In this document: one piece after another, positions 35,601 to 46,941 of the stretch
Layout: every line of letters begins with the position of its first letter
Numbering within the stretch: the first letter of the stretch is position 1
Source of the DNA: Planoprotostelium fungivorum
Taxonomy: Eukaryota; Evosea; Variosea; Cavosteliida; Cavosteliaceae
Assembly: GCA_003024175.1 (NCBI GenBank)
Contig: MDYQ01000464.1
Location: 26,095 to 90,094 of the forward strand
DNA length: 64,000 nucleotides
Direction of reading: 5' to 3'
Translations under genes and position numbers: made by a program
Notes under the pieces: model-generated
Seen by the model: the letters and a program-made list of their open reading frames with translations, nothing else
What the model was told of the DNA's origin: nothing
Database searches by the model: none

Positions 35601-35813
35601 TTAAATCGGATTTTTCCGAAACGGCAGACAGAGACCCCGACGCTTCTGATTCTGAAAGATGAAGGGAAGTATGAACGATATCCAGATGGCAAGGCTGGCA
35701 AACATCGCGGCGAAACGGACCACATCTCCCACAAGCCCGATTCGAAGTCCAGCGGGTGGGTGAAAGCAGTAGCGGTCTACCTCTTTGAGCGGCGACGCTA
35801 TTTCATCAGCCAT
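35601..35813 (-). CDS. Small single-pass membrane protein, hypothetical
   Basis: A 70-codon frame from ATG 35813 (MADEIASPLKEVDRYCFHPP) with one convincing hydrophobic helix (FAAMFASLAIWISFILPFIF) and a basic end (NQKRRGLCLPFRKNPI). The frame extends upstream to an in-frame ATG at 35945, but the shorter form leaves a 124-bp divergent promoter with the PP2C gene. Size and single helix recall small mitochondrial outer-membrane or ER subunits, but I cannot place it in a family. Confidence 0.4.
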   Translation of the reverse strand: MADEIASPLKEVDRYCFHPPAGLRIGLVGDVVRFAAMFASLAIWISFILPFIFQNQKRRGLCLPFRKNPI

Positions 35814-35937
35814 GTCTAAATATCTTCTATCATACGTTAATGCAACGAGATTTTGGGATACATCATCTGATGTGTGGACGAATGTACTGAATTTTGCAGT
35901 GAGCCCGACTCTAGATCGTTCGGATAATACACACTCT

Positions 35938-37756
35938 ATGCCCAATTCATACTCGAGCTACGATGGGGAGGAGGGGACATCATCCCTTGCCTCTCCTCAA
36001 ATGTGTCCTCCAGCCGAGCCGGATAAGAGATTCAAAAAGCCTGGCATACCGGGGGATCTGAGAGAGAGGTGAAATCATTTTCCTCCATATCAACCCCTAC
36101 CATATCTCATATCTGATCGTCTTTTCACGGCGGAATCAAGAAATAACGCTGAGATTCACTCCAGGTCTCTGGCCATGTATAAATCGATCAATAATCTGAC
36201 CGCTGTGGTCGGCAAGACGGAACTCAACAGCCTGAGACGTGTTCCCTTGAATGGAGCCAGGGCTGTCGGCCTCGACTTCGCTTACAGTGATCTGTCTCTC
36301 AGCGGTTCTCTCACAGACGAAGAATATACAGACATTAGAGGCATCGTCGATGATCTCCTGTCCAACGACAACTTACAGAAACTCCTCTTGACTCGGGAAC
36401 AAGTGAGTCCTCGACATCGCACCGACATCTCATCTTCTCAAGGTGGAAGCACAAGAGAAGGAGGAGAGGGCATCATCGACACCCGCCGGCCCGGCCGATG
36501 CAGCCGCGTCATCATCGAACGAGTCCATCACCTCCACGGCCAGCCCAGTTGTCCTCCCACCATCTCCATCCATCACGGTGACTCATTTCCATCATCATCT
36601 CTCACTCAAACCAACAACAGGAAGAGAAGAACGGCGCCGAATCTTCGACATCTTACATCGATTGCGTCTCTTTCAGAAGCCAAATCAAATCGAGAACAGA
36701 CAAACTCAAATTAGAGAGGAAGGGTGTCCATCGAGACAGCGCGAAGCACGTCAACCCAGAATTATCCACCGAAGCCAACGCCTTCGCCACTCAGGGGATG
36801 AGACGACACATGGAAGATCAGAACCTCATCTTGGCCAAGCCAAACTTGCTCTTCAATCTGAATCGAGCGCCCGTGCAGGCTTATTACGGAATATACGACG
36901 GACACTCTGGCAAATTGGCTGCTGAATACGCCAGGACACACCTTCACTCGAATATTTTCGACGAATTTTCCACCGGTCTCGCCGTGAGTACAGAGGTGGT
37001 CGACCGGAAAATTGACGGAAAAATAGTGGAGCGAGGAGAATTTGGTGGCGGCACTGCAGAAGGGCTACTTGAGGACGAACGTTGAGTTCAACCAGTTGGC
37101 AGGAAAAAATTCCATCAACTCTGGAACTACTGCGGCTTCCATCATCGTGTGGGGCGACAAGTTGTTCGTCGCCAACGTTGGAGACTCAGAGGTGACTCTC
37201 ATCCATGACATCATCATCATGTCTGATGGACGTGTCAGGTGGTCATCAGCCGAGGAGGTGTGGCGACCGTGTTGACGCACTCTCACCTGCCCGATAAGCC
37301 GGAAGAAAAGGAACGCATACAGCGATTGGGAGGTGAGCCATCTACAACGGTGTAGACCGCTGAGCGGGTTAGGTATCGTCGTTCACTACGGTACGTGGAG
37401 AGTGAACGGACTCCTCTCCGTGTCTAGAAGTATAGGAGACAACGGTTTAGATAAGCTGGTCATAGCCGACCCATACGTCGCCGTTGTAGAGCGAACAAAA
37501 GAGGACGAATTTCTCATCATGGCCACCGATGGTCTCTGGGACGTCATCAAGGTGAAGTCATCGTCTTCGTTTCCATCGTGACACATTGCAGTACCAAGAA
37601 GCCTGCGAGTTTGTTCGGAAGACGGTGCTGGAGAGTGGAAGAGAAGCGGCCAGCCGGGCCTTAGTTGACGAGGGCATCAGAAGGAAGACAACGGACAACA
37701 TCACCGCCGTCATCATCTTCCTATCGGATGAGCCGCTGCAACCGTTACAAGAATAG
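35938..37756 (+). CDS. PP2C-type Ser/Thr protein phosphatase
   Basis: Metal-dependent phosphatase. ATG 35938 gives MPNSYSSYDGEEGTSSLASP (in-frame ATGs at 35785 and 35812 are alternatives). A non-catalytic N-terminal region of about 190 residues, Ser/Pro-rich, precedes the core: QGMRRHMEDQN, YYGIYDGHSGKLAAEYA, TTAASIIVWGDKLFVANVGDSE, LSVSRSIGDNGLDKLV, ATDGLWDVIK and TTDNITAVIIFL. These include the Asp residues that bind the two metal ions. Six or so short introns, one with TCTACAACG at 37331-37339. Ends PLQPLQE, TAG at 37754-37756. Substrate unknown. Confidence 0.9.
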
Positions 37757-38354
37757 TAGATATAGAAGGTGAGAAGAGTGGATGGATGCTGGCTGATCGA
37801 GAGACAGTGAAGGAGAACAGACAAGGAATCGTGGTTCAGAAGGGGGAAGGGATACATTCTGTAAGAGGCAATAAATCCCACTTTTTGTTGAAGCTTTCTC
37901 TCTTTCTCTTTCTACACGTTCCATTCGATCTTGTTATCTTCTACATCACAGAAGAGAGAAGGACACAATAGAGACGAGAGAGGTCGTTGTGAAGATAAAA
38001 AAGAACAGATCAGACACCAACATCCCCCTCCGATTCACAATGAGACGAATGAATCGGACGATCATCGATTGTCCCTGAGCCGAAGCCCAGTGACACACTC
38101 TCACGCTCAGAGAATGTTGGCATTTGTCGTCAACTCTGTTTGAATTCGTTTGTTCAAAGTTGAACTTTATAGACTGACCTCAGTATTAGTGATCCTGAAA
38201 GTACGGTCTGAAACGAACTCGAGAAGCTCGGAGGTCGACCCAATTTTTTTGGTGAAGTTGAATATTATGGGATGGGATGCGGTACAAATCTTTTAGATGA
38301 GAAACGGAGGAGATCAGATGGAGGAAGGATGGAAGAAGAGGTGTTGCAGTTCGA
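37757..38354. other. Convergent intergenic region, nothing recognised
   Basis: 600 bp between the PP2C stop and the stop of the IQ-motif gene. Pyrimidine-rich stretch near 37890-37930 and several short frames; no gene, repeat or RNA feature I can support. Confidence 0.5.
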
Positions 38355-39953
38355 TTAGAACAACTTCATCCGGCTCGGCTTTGATACACGTCTCAAGTTG
38401 GCCGTAAAGACCATCCATTTCATCAGATGTAATGCCTTTCGCCTCCTAATCATCGTCAACGGTGGCTCACATCGATCGCTCACCAATTTAGAAACGCTAA
38501 TGCCATCACATCTCTTCCCTCCTCCGAGCAGATCTCTTGGGCCGGAAAATCTCTACCAGGATGGAACTGGACCTGCACCATCGTCACCAGACATCGAGAG
38601 GACAAAGACTCACTCTGTGTCCCCAAACAGTCCTCCTCTTTAAGATCTTCTCTCTCCATCTGTATCATGTTCAGTCGATGTGAGATCGACACCTTTCCCA
38701 ATCAAACCTGATCATCATGTTGTGATGTAATCTCCACCCTTGCATCGCCTCCTTCATCCTCTTTCTCCTTGACAGAATCAGAAACATTCCATCTCGTGCT
38801 TCACACCGAACGAAAGCGGTAGACAAAGCCACGATGTGTTGCCTCCTCTTTAGACACGAAGATCTCTCCATCGCGATCATCCTCCTCACAAAACTTTGTA
38901 AGATGGTGACGGCTCTCTCTCGTCTCAAGTTGTGGACCTTCTTCCTGTCTATATATCCACGGAAGCATCTCTGTATCTGTAGACGGTTAATCAGATGGAT
39001 GAGATCATCGCCCACCTCGATGGCTCGCTCGTGTCTTATCTCTTGTCGTCGCAACGACTTGATTCTGCGAGCGCGAAACAGTCTCTGGACGATGGTGACT
39101 GAACGACAGATGTGCTTGTCTCTCATCATGGACATGATGATGTAATCAGGTTCCGTCTGTGTCTGCTGCTCTCTCAGATAGACCGTCTTGGGCGGTGGTG
39201 GCTAATCGTCGTCAGACTTCGTACAGTGCTGCCCATCGTCACCTCCACTGCCACCTCCTTCGTAGTTGGCACAACTTCTACTTGTACTGGTTTCTCTTCT
39301 TCTCTTTCTCTCTCCCTCTTCTTTCTTTGTCTGTGCGATGAATACGACCTCGCCTTCATTCCCTTCACCTTCTCCTCCGTCAGATGCCATGCGATCATCA
39401 GATAGACACCTGCGATGGTGGACTCTCCACAGAAGTATCGGTTGTAGCCGTGGGCGATTTCAATTTCAGCTTGTCTCTGGGGTGTTCGTAGAAGCTGCCA
39501 CGATAATAGTATCCCCGATCTGATAGAGCCAGCGTCCCATCATTAGGAGCTGTCTGCGTCAGATGAAGGAGGTGGAGGATGAGTACCTTTCTGATCGAAG
39601 TCGGTGCTCGAGATGGTGGCCAGCCTGCTTCTGATCTGTCGGCTGAGCTGTTGGATGTTGTTAAAGTTGACGTCTGGAATTGAAACTATCGGTGGTGGCC
39701 TCAGTCGATGTATCGCTTCGCTATCCTGCGTCGTTTTAGAGGTGAAGATGTGTCGATGATTCGGTCATACCGATGGCTTCGATAAGGTTTTCGATATAAA
39801 TCTGTCGGCGTCCTCTCTTAATTTATGCATAGTCAACTGTGCCTGTGCAATCACATCGTCTGACTGCCGCTTGATCTTGTCTACATCGGTACGTTCTCTC
39901 GTCTCTCCATCCTCTCTGAACCTGATCTTCCTCTGTCTCCGCTCGTGGTTCAT
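38355..39953 (-). CDS. IQ-motif, Sfi1-like Trp-repeat protein
   Basis: From ATG 39953 (MNHERRQRKIRFREDGETRE) the N-terminal third is charged and helical. After introns come IPDVNFNNIQQLSRQIRS, a Lys/Arg/Glu run (SSHRQRKKREREREEEK) and three IQ motifs: IVQRLFRARRIKSLRR, IQRCFRGYIDRKKVHNLRR and ILQSFVRRMIAMER. The C-terminus has spaced Trp/Phe motifs, MKEAMQGWRLHHNMMIRFDW, W-REKILKRRTVWGHR and LHLMKWMVFTANLRR, like Sfi1/centrin-binding repeats, ending at TAA 38355. Calmodulin or centrin binding is expected from the motifs; a centrosome or basal-body role is inference. The 3' exons were joined by eye through three introns. Confidence 0.65.
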
Positions 39954-40053
39954 CTCATTCACATCCCATCTCTGCAATGTTGAAAATGAGCGACGAGGCG
40001 GGAAACATGATCGGCATTTTTGTCTAATTACATTGAATGTATTTATTGTGGTT

Positions 40054-41005
40054 TTAGCAGCATCCTCCCTTCTGTGGAGTGGCTGGCTCAGAGATGGTGG
40101 GCTTGATGGTAACACCAGATGAGATGTTGGCCTCTGCCTTCTTCTCTCCCTTGCTGGGATCGGGCTTCAACTTCTTGTGCATGGCTAAAGAGGATGAGAA
40201 GGTGTTCCTGATGACGATGAGATGACTCACTGTCGATGGTGGTGTTGAAAGCCTCAGAGATGTTCTCTCCGTCTAAAGCACTCGTCTCGATGTAGAGAAG
40301 GCTGTTCTGTTGTGCGTACTTCTTGGCCTCTTCGGTGGCAACCTAGATACGTAAGAGGATGACACATTAGAAAAGGATGACACAGGAGAGTGCATGTGAG
40401 GTTTTTTACCTCACGGTTAGTCTTGAGATCACTCTTGTTACCGACCAGCATGACGGTGATATCCTTGTCGGCGTGCTCGTGCAGCTCGGACAACCATTTG
40501 GGTACGTTCTTGAAGGTGGCAGCCTTTGTAATGTCGAAGACGATGAGAGCAGCGTGGGCTCCACGGTAGTATCTGAGTTTTCCATCAGTTCCATGTCTGA
40601 AAAATGGATGGGCGATTGATTTACCCTCTTGTAATGGCGCGGAAACGCTCTTGACCGGCTGAGAAAAATGTGAGCAGATGTTTGAATGGTGAGAGGGGTC
40701 TCACCAGTATCCCAGATCTGTACTTTGACTTCGGTTCCATCAGAGACGGTGACTTCGGCGTGTCCAAATTCTACACCGATGGTGGCTTTGTTCTCGAGGG
40801 CAAACTCGTTGGAGGTGAAACGGGAGATGATGTTCGTCTTACCGACAGAAGAATCTCCAGTCACGAGGACTGATGGTGCATGTCAAAAAGAGAGGAGGAA
40901 TAAATGGAAGATGGATGAAGGCACAGTGTTTGGCACGATATGGACTCCATGTTTGCAAATCGACTTCTCACCTTTGTACATCGTCGCGCTCTCGTCATCA
41001 GACAT
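40054..41005 (-). CDS. Rab11-family small GTPase
   Basis: Recycling-endosome type GTPase. Exon 1 ([11 protein letters not shown]) is followed by a roughly 100-nt intron, then P-loop [16 protein letters not shown], effector region [31 protein letters not shown] assembled over two introns, [20 protein letters not shown], guanine motifs GNKSDLKTN and ETSALDGEN, and a C-terminal KGGCC for double prenylation, TAA at 40054. NEF near 'FTSNEFALE' and '[20 protein letters not shown]' match Rab11 better than Rab8 or Rab1. Directly upstream (to the left) lies the IQ gene on the same strand, about 100 bp away. Confidence 0.92.
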
Positions 41006-41522
41006 GGTTACGTTAGATGAAATAAAAGAAGTTGCAAGAAGAGGTGGTGGTTCGCGAAGATCTGCGCGTTGAAAATGCCTGTGTCTTTCTCTCCCTCTGT
41101 CTACATTTCAGAGATCTATGGTTGGCACACCTATGAATGTCGACATCGGCAGCAAAACCCATGCGAGGATGCACCTTTCTGTGAAGAGCCTCCGGGAGCA
41201 GGAGAAAAGAAGAACTTGAAGCCAATCATATTTTATCAGAAAGAGAAAGAATATGGCACAGTTGGCACATTGTGAGCACAAAATGGAATCGAGAGCTCAC
41301 TTGTATTTATTCAATGGGTACATTCGAGCACCGATCTTCTATTTGAGATGCGATAATTGGCGATATCTTCGCATTTGAACTTGGTGTCCGTCAAATGCAA
41401 CATCATTCCAACATGCCGGCACGACCGTAAAGGCATATGAAATATGGACACACTAAATCATCTCCTCCGCTGTTCGAATCCAACACAGGTGAAGGCATAG
41501 CCCTGATTCAAATTTCAAATTT
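41006..41522. other. Intergenic upstream of Rab11
   Basis: About 520 bp between the Rab11 start and the PACRG-like stop. It should carry the Rab11 promoter. A T-arm-like string near 41473 has no matching tRNA body. No coding signal seen. Confidence 0.5.
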
Positions 41523-42549
41523 TCATTTACAATACGTTGGTATCTTCGTTCGAATGATGCGGGCTGCATCGTCTCCTCCGTTTCGATCTAAAGCACCCAA
41601 AGCATCCTGCACAGCAGTTCCTACCGTCTTGTGACTCATCTTTGAGTTGAGAGGTACAATCAGCACTGGAATGTGCACGTTGAGATGCTCCCCCACACAG
41701 TCACTCAGTTGACCGAGTGCTTTGAGTCCGGCGATGAAAGTGTCCTCTGTTGTTGATCGAAGTGCTGTTCGGATGGATGGTATGATCTTCAGGAGAAGAG
41801 GAACTGTCTTATCTACTGCACCCTGGACAGTGAATCAGCGGTCGCAGCGAGTGGAATGTCTGGTATCACGATGATGTTCGAGAAATGGATCATGTGACGG
41901 TGCCCACCGGTGCAGCGAGAAGCTCTTTGAAGGCTGATCTCGCGAGGAGGGTGTATGGATGTTGTGTCTCCAACAGTCCTTCACCACAGGTGACGAGGAG
42001 AGGATTATAATCTAATTCTTGAGGGCTGATGTCCCATTGGATGTACATGTTGACGCTGCCATGATTGATTCGACACGGAATGGAACCCTCCTGATAAGCA
42101 GATCCGAAATTACTGACGTGCTTCTGCTTCAGGTTGAGGACGTTCGCTTGTTGGTGTCTATCAAACTTCTCTGATGTCATCTTCTTCTCTGATTTAGCGG
42201 CCGCGTTCGAGGTAGTCTTCGGTAATGTAGTTGTTTTCGATGAATCAGCCAATGGTTTCTTGACTGTGGTGGCTATACTCTTTCCGTCGCTTATGTTCTT
42301 CGATGTGGACGCTGATGTTGGCTTCTTCTCAGTGAGTTTCGGGGAGATTCCATCGCTTGACTTCTTGAGGCGAGGCGTCGTCGTTGCCGTGGTGGTTGTA
42401 ATCGATGAAGCTGATCGTATGGTCCTTGGTGAATTATTGGCGGAGGAGGACTTGAGAGCCGGTTTAGAGGTCGTGGATGTCTTACTCGCAGCCGAGAGCG
42501 ACCGCTTCACGGTAGGTGATCCTTCCATCATCTCGCCGTTCAATGACAT
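41523..42549 (-). CDS. PACRGL: PACRG-like protein
   Basis: ATG 42549 (MSLNGEMMEGSPTVKRSLSA; an in-frame ATG at 42627 is possible). About 140 residues of Ser/Thr/Lys-rich disordered sequence precede the conserved domain: SNFGSAYQEGSIPCRINHGS, WDISPQELDYNPLLVTCGEG, HPYTLLARSAFKELLAAP, then across an intron VDKTVPLLLKIIPSIRTALR, FIAGLKALGQLSDCVGEHLN, DALGALDRNGGDDAARIIRT and KIPTYCK at the end. This HEAT-like fold is the Parkin-coregulated family, and the KIPTYC ending points to PACRGL. PACRG proteins are microtubule-doublet and basal-body proteins in ciliated cells. One or two short introns. Confidence 0.85.
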
Positions 42550-42631
42550 TTTTAGCTTCCTTTTGTATCTTCTACAACCACGCAAACGTCTCGATGTGAC
42601 AATTTGACACCCATTTGCTACCTTCATACAT

Positions 42632-44368
42632 TTATTTCGTAGGGTGGATGACGATTTTCGCTGGTGTCGTCGTGAAGAAAGTCGTGGGACCGTCCACTCT
42701 CACACTTCGATTCCCCAGCATCTTGCTCATGGCCTCAAACTCCACGGGGATGTTGAACCTCCTCCTCTTCTTCTGTGGCTCCTCTCCGTCTGATTCAACA
42801 CCAGAAGCCTCTCCCTCCGATTCAGAATGTATGGCGGCGGCCAGCGTCTTGATCTCAGCCTCTTTGAATGCCAACTCGGTACGGAAGCTGACCATCTGCT
42901 TGTCCAATTGTCTCCTCAATGTAAGGTCAGCCTTCTCGTACTTGGAAAGCTGCTGACGGACCGAAGCGATCTCTTGCTTGTACTCCAGCATGCGTGATTT
43001 GAAGCTGGACAGTTGGTACTCGGCCTCTTCTTTCTGTTGGCGGAGTGTCGTCTCCATGAGCAGCTGCTCGGCGGCCTCGTCGAACGTCTGGTCGTGAGAA
43101 GGCGCGTGGGTGACGGCATCATCTTGGCGGGAAAAGGGAGAGCCAGAAGGATGTGAAGCGGCGGTGGAAGTGGCTGCAGCGGTGACGGGTGAAGAGCGTT
43201 GTAGGTCCTCCATCTGTCTGTTGGAGATGTCCAAGGAAGATTGTAGATCGAGCAGCTGGCTCTGAAGTCGATCGACCAAATCTTGCGTGGCGGTCAAGCT
43301 ATCGTCGGTGGTCTTCTTCTGCTCTCTACAGTGTTGTAGTTCGTCGGAGAGTTTCTCGTTCTGTGACATCAGTGCGGCGATCTCCTTGTGAAGTTCTTCC
43401 TGAGCTGCCCGCACAGCTTCGTCTTGGCTGGACTCCTTGGATAGTTGTCGTAAGAGTTGGTCGATGCGTTGATCCTTCTCTCTCAGTGAGGTGTTGTTCT
43501 GTTCTCTGAGGACCACCAGAGCAACCTCGTATTCCCCCCTCTCCCTCTCCCACGCAAGCTTGTTCTCCTCCATCATCTTCTCCTTGTCGACTAAAGCCTG
43601 CTCTGCTCGTTGTAGATGATCAGTGACGTCAGTCACTTGAGCTTGGGTTCGTTGCAGTTGACCGGACAGCTCGGCGGCCTCGCCCTGTGCGGCTTCTAAT
43701 GCAGTCTGGCATCGTTGTGTCTCCTCCGTGGCTCGTTCTCTCTCCTTCTTCTCCTCTTCATACAAGACGTTGAGCTCCTCCCACTCTTCTGTGATCGTCT
43801 CCAGCTGACCGGAGACTTCCTCCTTCTGTGTCTCCAGTTGTTGAACTCTTTCTTTCTCTGCCTCAAAGAGGCAGCTGATCCTCTCTCGTTCTTGTATGGA
43901 GATAACGAGCTCAGAGTTTGCGTCTCTCAGCTGAGCCTCCACAGTTTGGAGGAGCTGAGCTTTCTCTCTCAGGGAGGGTAAACATCGGTTCTCTTCCTCT
44001 AAGTGTGATGTGTGTTCGTCTTTCGCTGTTATGATGCGTCTGGCTTCATCGCGGAAAGATGCGATGACGGTGTCTAACTTTCCGAAGGATTCGGTGGTGG
44101 AAGATGAGGTTGTGGGGGTTGAGACCTCTTTAGCGGACGAATCGTCTACTTCGATCTGAAGATGAAGATCAGAATGAGATCGATGTCGTATGTTGCTCAT
44201 CACCTCTTCCATTCTCTCAGGAGAAGCGGGTGGGGTGATCATCTTAGTAAAGAGAGCGAGGGCTGCATCGCTATCTTGGTAGTTGTCGCTCATGTTGTTG
44301 ACTGTTCGTGTCAAATTGTTTTGTTGTGACACAAACGCAACGATTTCGGATGAATTCCAGGAAGCCAT
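42632..44368 (-). CDS. Intronless long coiled-coil protein
   Basis: A single open frame of 578 codons, rare in this intron-rich window. MASWNSSEIVAFVSQQNNLT opens a short N-terminal region; from about residue 100 to 500 the sequence is almost unbroken heptad-type coiled coil rich in Glu, Gln, Leu and Arg (for example EERISCLFEAEKERVQQLET-like runs). An interruption near residue 395 is Ser/Ala/Pro-rich. The C-terminus is basic (PQKKRRRFNIPVEF, a likely nuclear signal) and ends AKIVIHPTK. No family recognised beyond coiled coil; structural or tethering role is possible. Its end is only about 80 bp from the PACRG-like start on the same strand. Confidence 0.8.
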   Translation of the reverse strand: MASWNSSEIVAFVSQQNNLTRTVNNMSDNYQDSDAALALFTKMITPPASPERMEEVMSNIRHRSHSDLHLQIEVDDSSAKEVSTPTTSSSTTESFGKLDTVIASFRDEARRIITAKDEHTSHLEEENRCLPSLREKAQLLQTVEAQLRDANSELVISIQERERISCLFEAEKERVQQLETQKEEVSGQLETITEEWEELNVLYEEEKKERERATEETQRCQTALEAAQGEAAELSGQLQRTQAQVTDVTDHLQRAEQALVDKEKMMEENKLAWERERGEYEVALVVLREQNNTSLREKDQRIDQLLRQLSKESSQDEAVRAAQEELHKEIAALMSQNEKLSDELQHCREQKKTTDDSLTATQDLVDRLQSQLLDLQSSLDISNRQMEDLQRSSPVTAAATSTAASHPSGSPFSRQDDAVTHAPSHDQTFDEAAEQLLMETTLRQQKEEAEYQLSSFKSRMLEYKQEIASVRQQLSKYEKADLTLRRQLDKQMVSFRTELAFKEAEIKTLAAAIHSESEGEASGVESDGEEPQKKRRRFNIPVEFEAMSKMLGNRSVRVDGPTTFFTTTPAKIVIHPTK

Positions 44369-44607
44369 TTGTGGAAATGAATAGCAGGAAATGTGGCGGG
44401 AAAAATCTTCCGACTATCTACACCGAAGAGGATGACCCACATTATTTAGCAAACTTCTAAATCGATTGGCTAGCCTGTGATTGTAACGTCTATTGATCCA
44501 TCCTGACGATGTAACGATTGTTGTCCTGCGTTTGTTCCCCTTCCCTATTTGGAATTCCGCTTCGGTGAACGGCGGAGATTCAACCCCGTCTCGTCACACA
44601 TTATAAA

Positions 44608-44868
44608 ATGGCTCCGCAGATAGTCAACCAGAGGGACCCAGGGGATTTCATCCAACCGCCCGCCACACAGCAGAACATAACTGAATTACAGAATCTCGTC
44701 CGTTTCTTCGACGTCATAGACGATCAGTTCGATGAGGGACAAGTGGTCGGCGAGGAAGATGCGGAACGCACGTGTCCCCTCGCCGGATCCATCAAGGTCT
44801 ACGGATTAGAACAGATTCCACCCGTCGCATCAACTTTGGACGCAATCGCTCAACAATCTCGAATATAA
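44608..44868 (+). CDS. Small acidic hypothetical protein
   Basis: Complete 86-codon frame with good start context (AAAATGGC): MAPQIVNQRDPGDFIQPPAT, QNITELQNLVRFFDVIDDQF, ending TLDAIAQQSRI. Acidic and probably helical in the middle. It is divergent from the coiled-coil gene (240 bp) and converges on the RhoGEF with about 40 bp between stops. I do not recognise a family. Isolation, start context and neat fit between genes argue it is real. Confidence 0.6.
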   Translation: MAPQIVNQRDPGDFIQPPATQQNITELQNLVRFFDVIDDQFDEGQVVGEEDAERTCPLAGSIKVYGLEQIPPVASTLDAIAQQSRI

Positions 44869-44905
44869 TGACACCATCGCTTGCTTCACATCAGGTTCAT
44901 CTTCT

Positions 44906-46676
44906 TTATTGATTGGATGGGCTCTTGCGGAGGAGTGGGCTACTGACCAACTCGGGTGTCAGAGTCGCTCTCTTTGTAGCTGATGAAGAGATCAGTCCAT
45001 CATCTCTTGTTTTCGACCCACCTTCGATGAATGTGGATTTATTTTGATTCAATTTTGCGATTGCCTCGTTAATATCATTTACCCAGGCACTCGGCTGAAA
45101 TACATTCAGTCCTCCTCTTCGATGATCGTGATCATCATCACGATCATCATCACCTCAGCGTCTGCTGTTGCGTAGAATCGATCGTTCATGCAGAAACCGT
45201 TGCCCTTCACCGTTGGGAAATCGATCATCTTGACTGGAATCTCTTCCACCTTCTTCTCGTTGACCAGAACGAAAATGTCACTGAACAGATAGGCCTACCA
45301 CGTCAGCTGATGACGTCATCATTCGTCATCACCTCTACTGGCTTCGAATTCACCGTGGAGGAAGATGTACCGTACACGACATTTCCCTTACGAATCAAAG
45401 TGCGAGTGAGAGAGTGCTCCAAGCGATGTTTCCTCTCCAATCTCAACACCTTTTTCATTCAGCTCCGTCTACAACGTTGTAGATCGATGGATTCACCTCC
45501 ATTTGATTCTCGGAGACTCTCTTGTTGTCGTTGAGGGCGAAAGTGACTTCCTTGACGAGCTGAAGGGCTCGTTGTAGATGAGGCTTGTCGGGGTGCCCGT
45601 CGTCGGTGGTCTTGATGAGCTCCTGGGAGGGGTCAGCGGACCAATTATTTGAGACGCATCACTTGAATGAGGAGGATATAGCGAGGGAGCCTCTGAACGA
45701 TGCTGATCATCTCACTTTCCATCGTTGCGATCTGATGTCCCGGTCTCTGTCATCTCTTCAGTTTTTCCCCATATTCTCGTTATTCTCGTTTGTATGTCAT
45801 TTCACGTTCGTTTCATCTTGTGATCTGATGATCAGATGACATCTCCATCACCTCTACGAAATCACGGAACGTCTTGCTACTCCTCTGTGCCCTCTTGATT
45901 GCAGCCCTCGACTCATCAAAGTTGTTGACGAAAGAGACGTACGATTTAAAGTAGGGTGACATTTCAGCGAAGATGTCTCCCACGCAGGTGGAGTTACGAA
46001 CCGTAGGCACAGTGAAATGAGTCAGGCTGACGTCTAAAGTCAACACAGACGACGGGTGGCTCTAGCATGATGTAGACATCGTCTCACCTCTTCGTACCGG
46101 TGACGCTCATGATGATTTGGGCCCAAGGTACTAGCCTGGGATCAGGTCTGATGCGTTGCTCGAGTTTTTCCAAGAATTGTCCATTGATTTGGGAGATGAT
46201 CTAATGTGTATGGTGAGTGTGATGGAGTCATTTAGAGTTCAGACCTCGATGGCTGGAGGAAAAGCGATCCTGGAGTCCTCTGAAGACATTACGGGGGTTC
46301 CTTGTGTTAGGGGTTTGACAAAGGAAGCGTTCAGGTCTTTTAAATTCGCCACGTAGACTCTAGACAGGATCAATCTCGCAGTGATTGAGTTGGATCACCT
46401 TTCAGTCTGTATGATCTCATCGATGATTTTAGATCGTTTCGCTGGAATCGTCAGAATAAGAATCATTTGAATCGATTCACTTGGTCGAGGAGGTCTAATT
46501 AGAAGATACGCCACGTATGCACCGACGGTGATTACGAGGAGGACGCTGCTTACGAAGAGTCTCCACACGGTGTTCCATATGGATGAAGGAGGTGGTTGAG
46601 GTTTGGGCGGAAACAGCCAGGATAGGTTCACCATGATGATCGCGAAAAAGAAATGATATTTTTCCTTGGTTGACAT
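44906..46676 (-). CDS. Membrane-anchored RhoGEF (DH-PH)
   Basis: Start MSTKEKYHFFFAIIMVNLSW at 46676; an in-frame ATG at 46841 would lengthen it. A Pro-rich stretch is followed by one strong membrane helix (LFVSSVLLVITVGAYVAYLL). A 39-nt intron then leads to the DH domain: KRSKIIDEIIQTERVYVANL, KDLNASFVKPLTQGTPVM, ISQINGQFLEKLEQRIRPDP, STCVGDIFAEMSPYFKSYVS and FVNNFDESRAAIKRA. A PH-like part has AYLFSDIFVLVNEKKVEEIP, WVNDINEAIAKLN, and the end is LVSSPLLRKSPSNQ with TAA at 44906. It should activate Rho/Rac GTPases at a membrane. Introns of 35-60 nt throughout; one holds GATCATCATCACGATC-type sequence near 45125. Confidence 0.8.
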
Positions 46677-46941
46677 TTTGCACAGCGCGTCCGTCGACAT
46701 AGAGGGACGCGCCCTCACACGAACGAAAGCAGACACTCTCTTCCCTATAAACTGACCGAGGCAGAACATGCTTGCACTGCAATATAGGTCGATAGTGGGG
46801 GGCGATTGAAAACCATTACACCAAGCTTCCGCAGCTCTCAACGTGCGATCGTCGCAGTAGTGATCGCGGTGAGTATAATTGTGAGCGTTTGAATTTCAAA
46901 ATGCAACGCACGTCAAAATTTTTATTCTTCATTTTCACATC

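Noticed and set aside
41465-41490. tRNA T-arm-like string
   Set aside because: GTTCGAATCC is present but the flanking bases do not pair and no anticodon or acceptor stem surrounds it.
42134-42607. 157-codon plus-strand ORF of Val/Phe-rich sequence
   Set aside because: Antisense shadow of the Ser/Thr-rich part of the PACRG-like gene.
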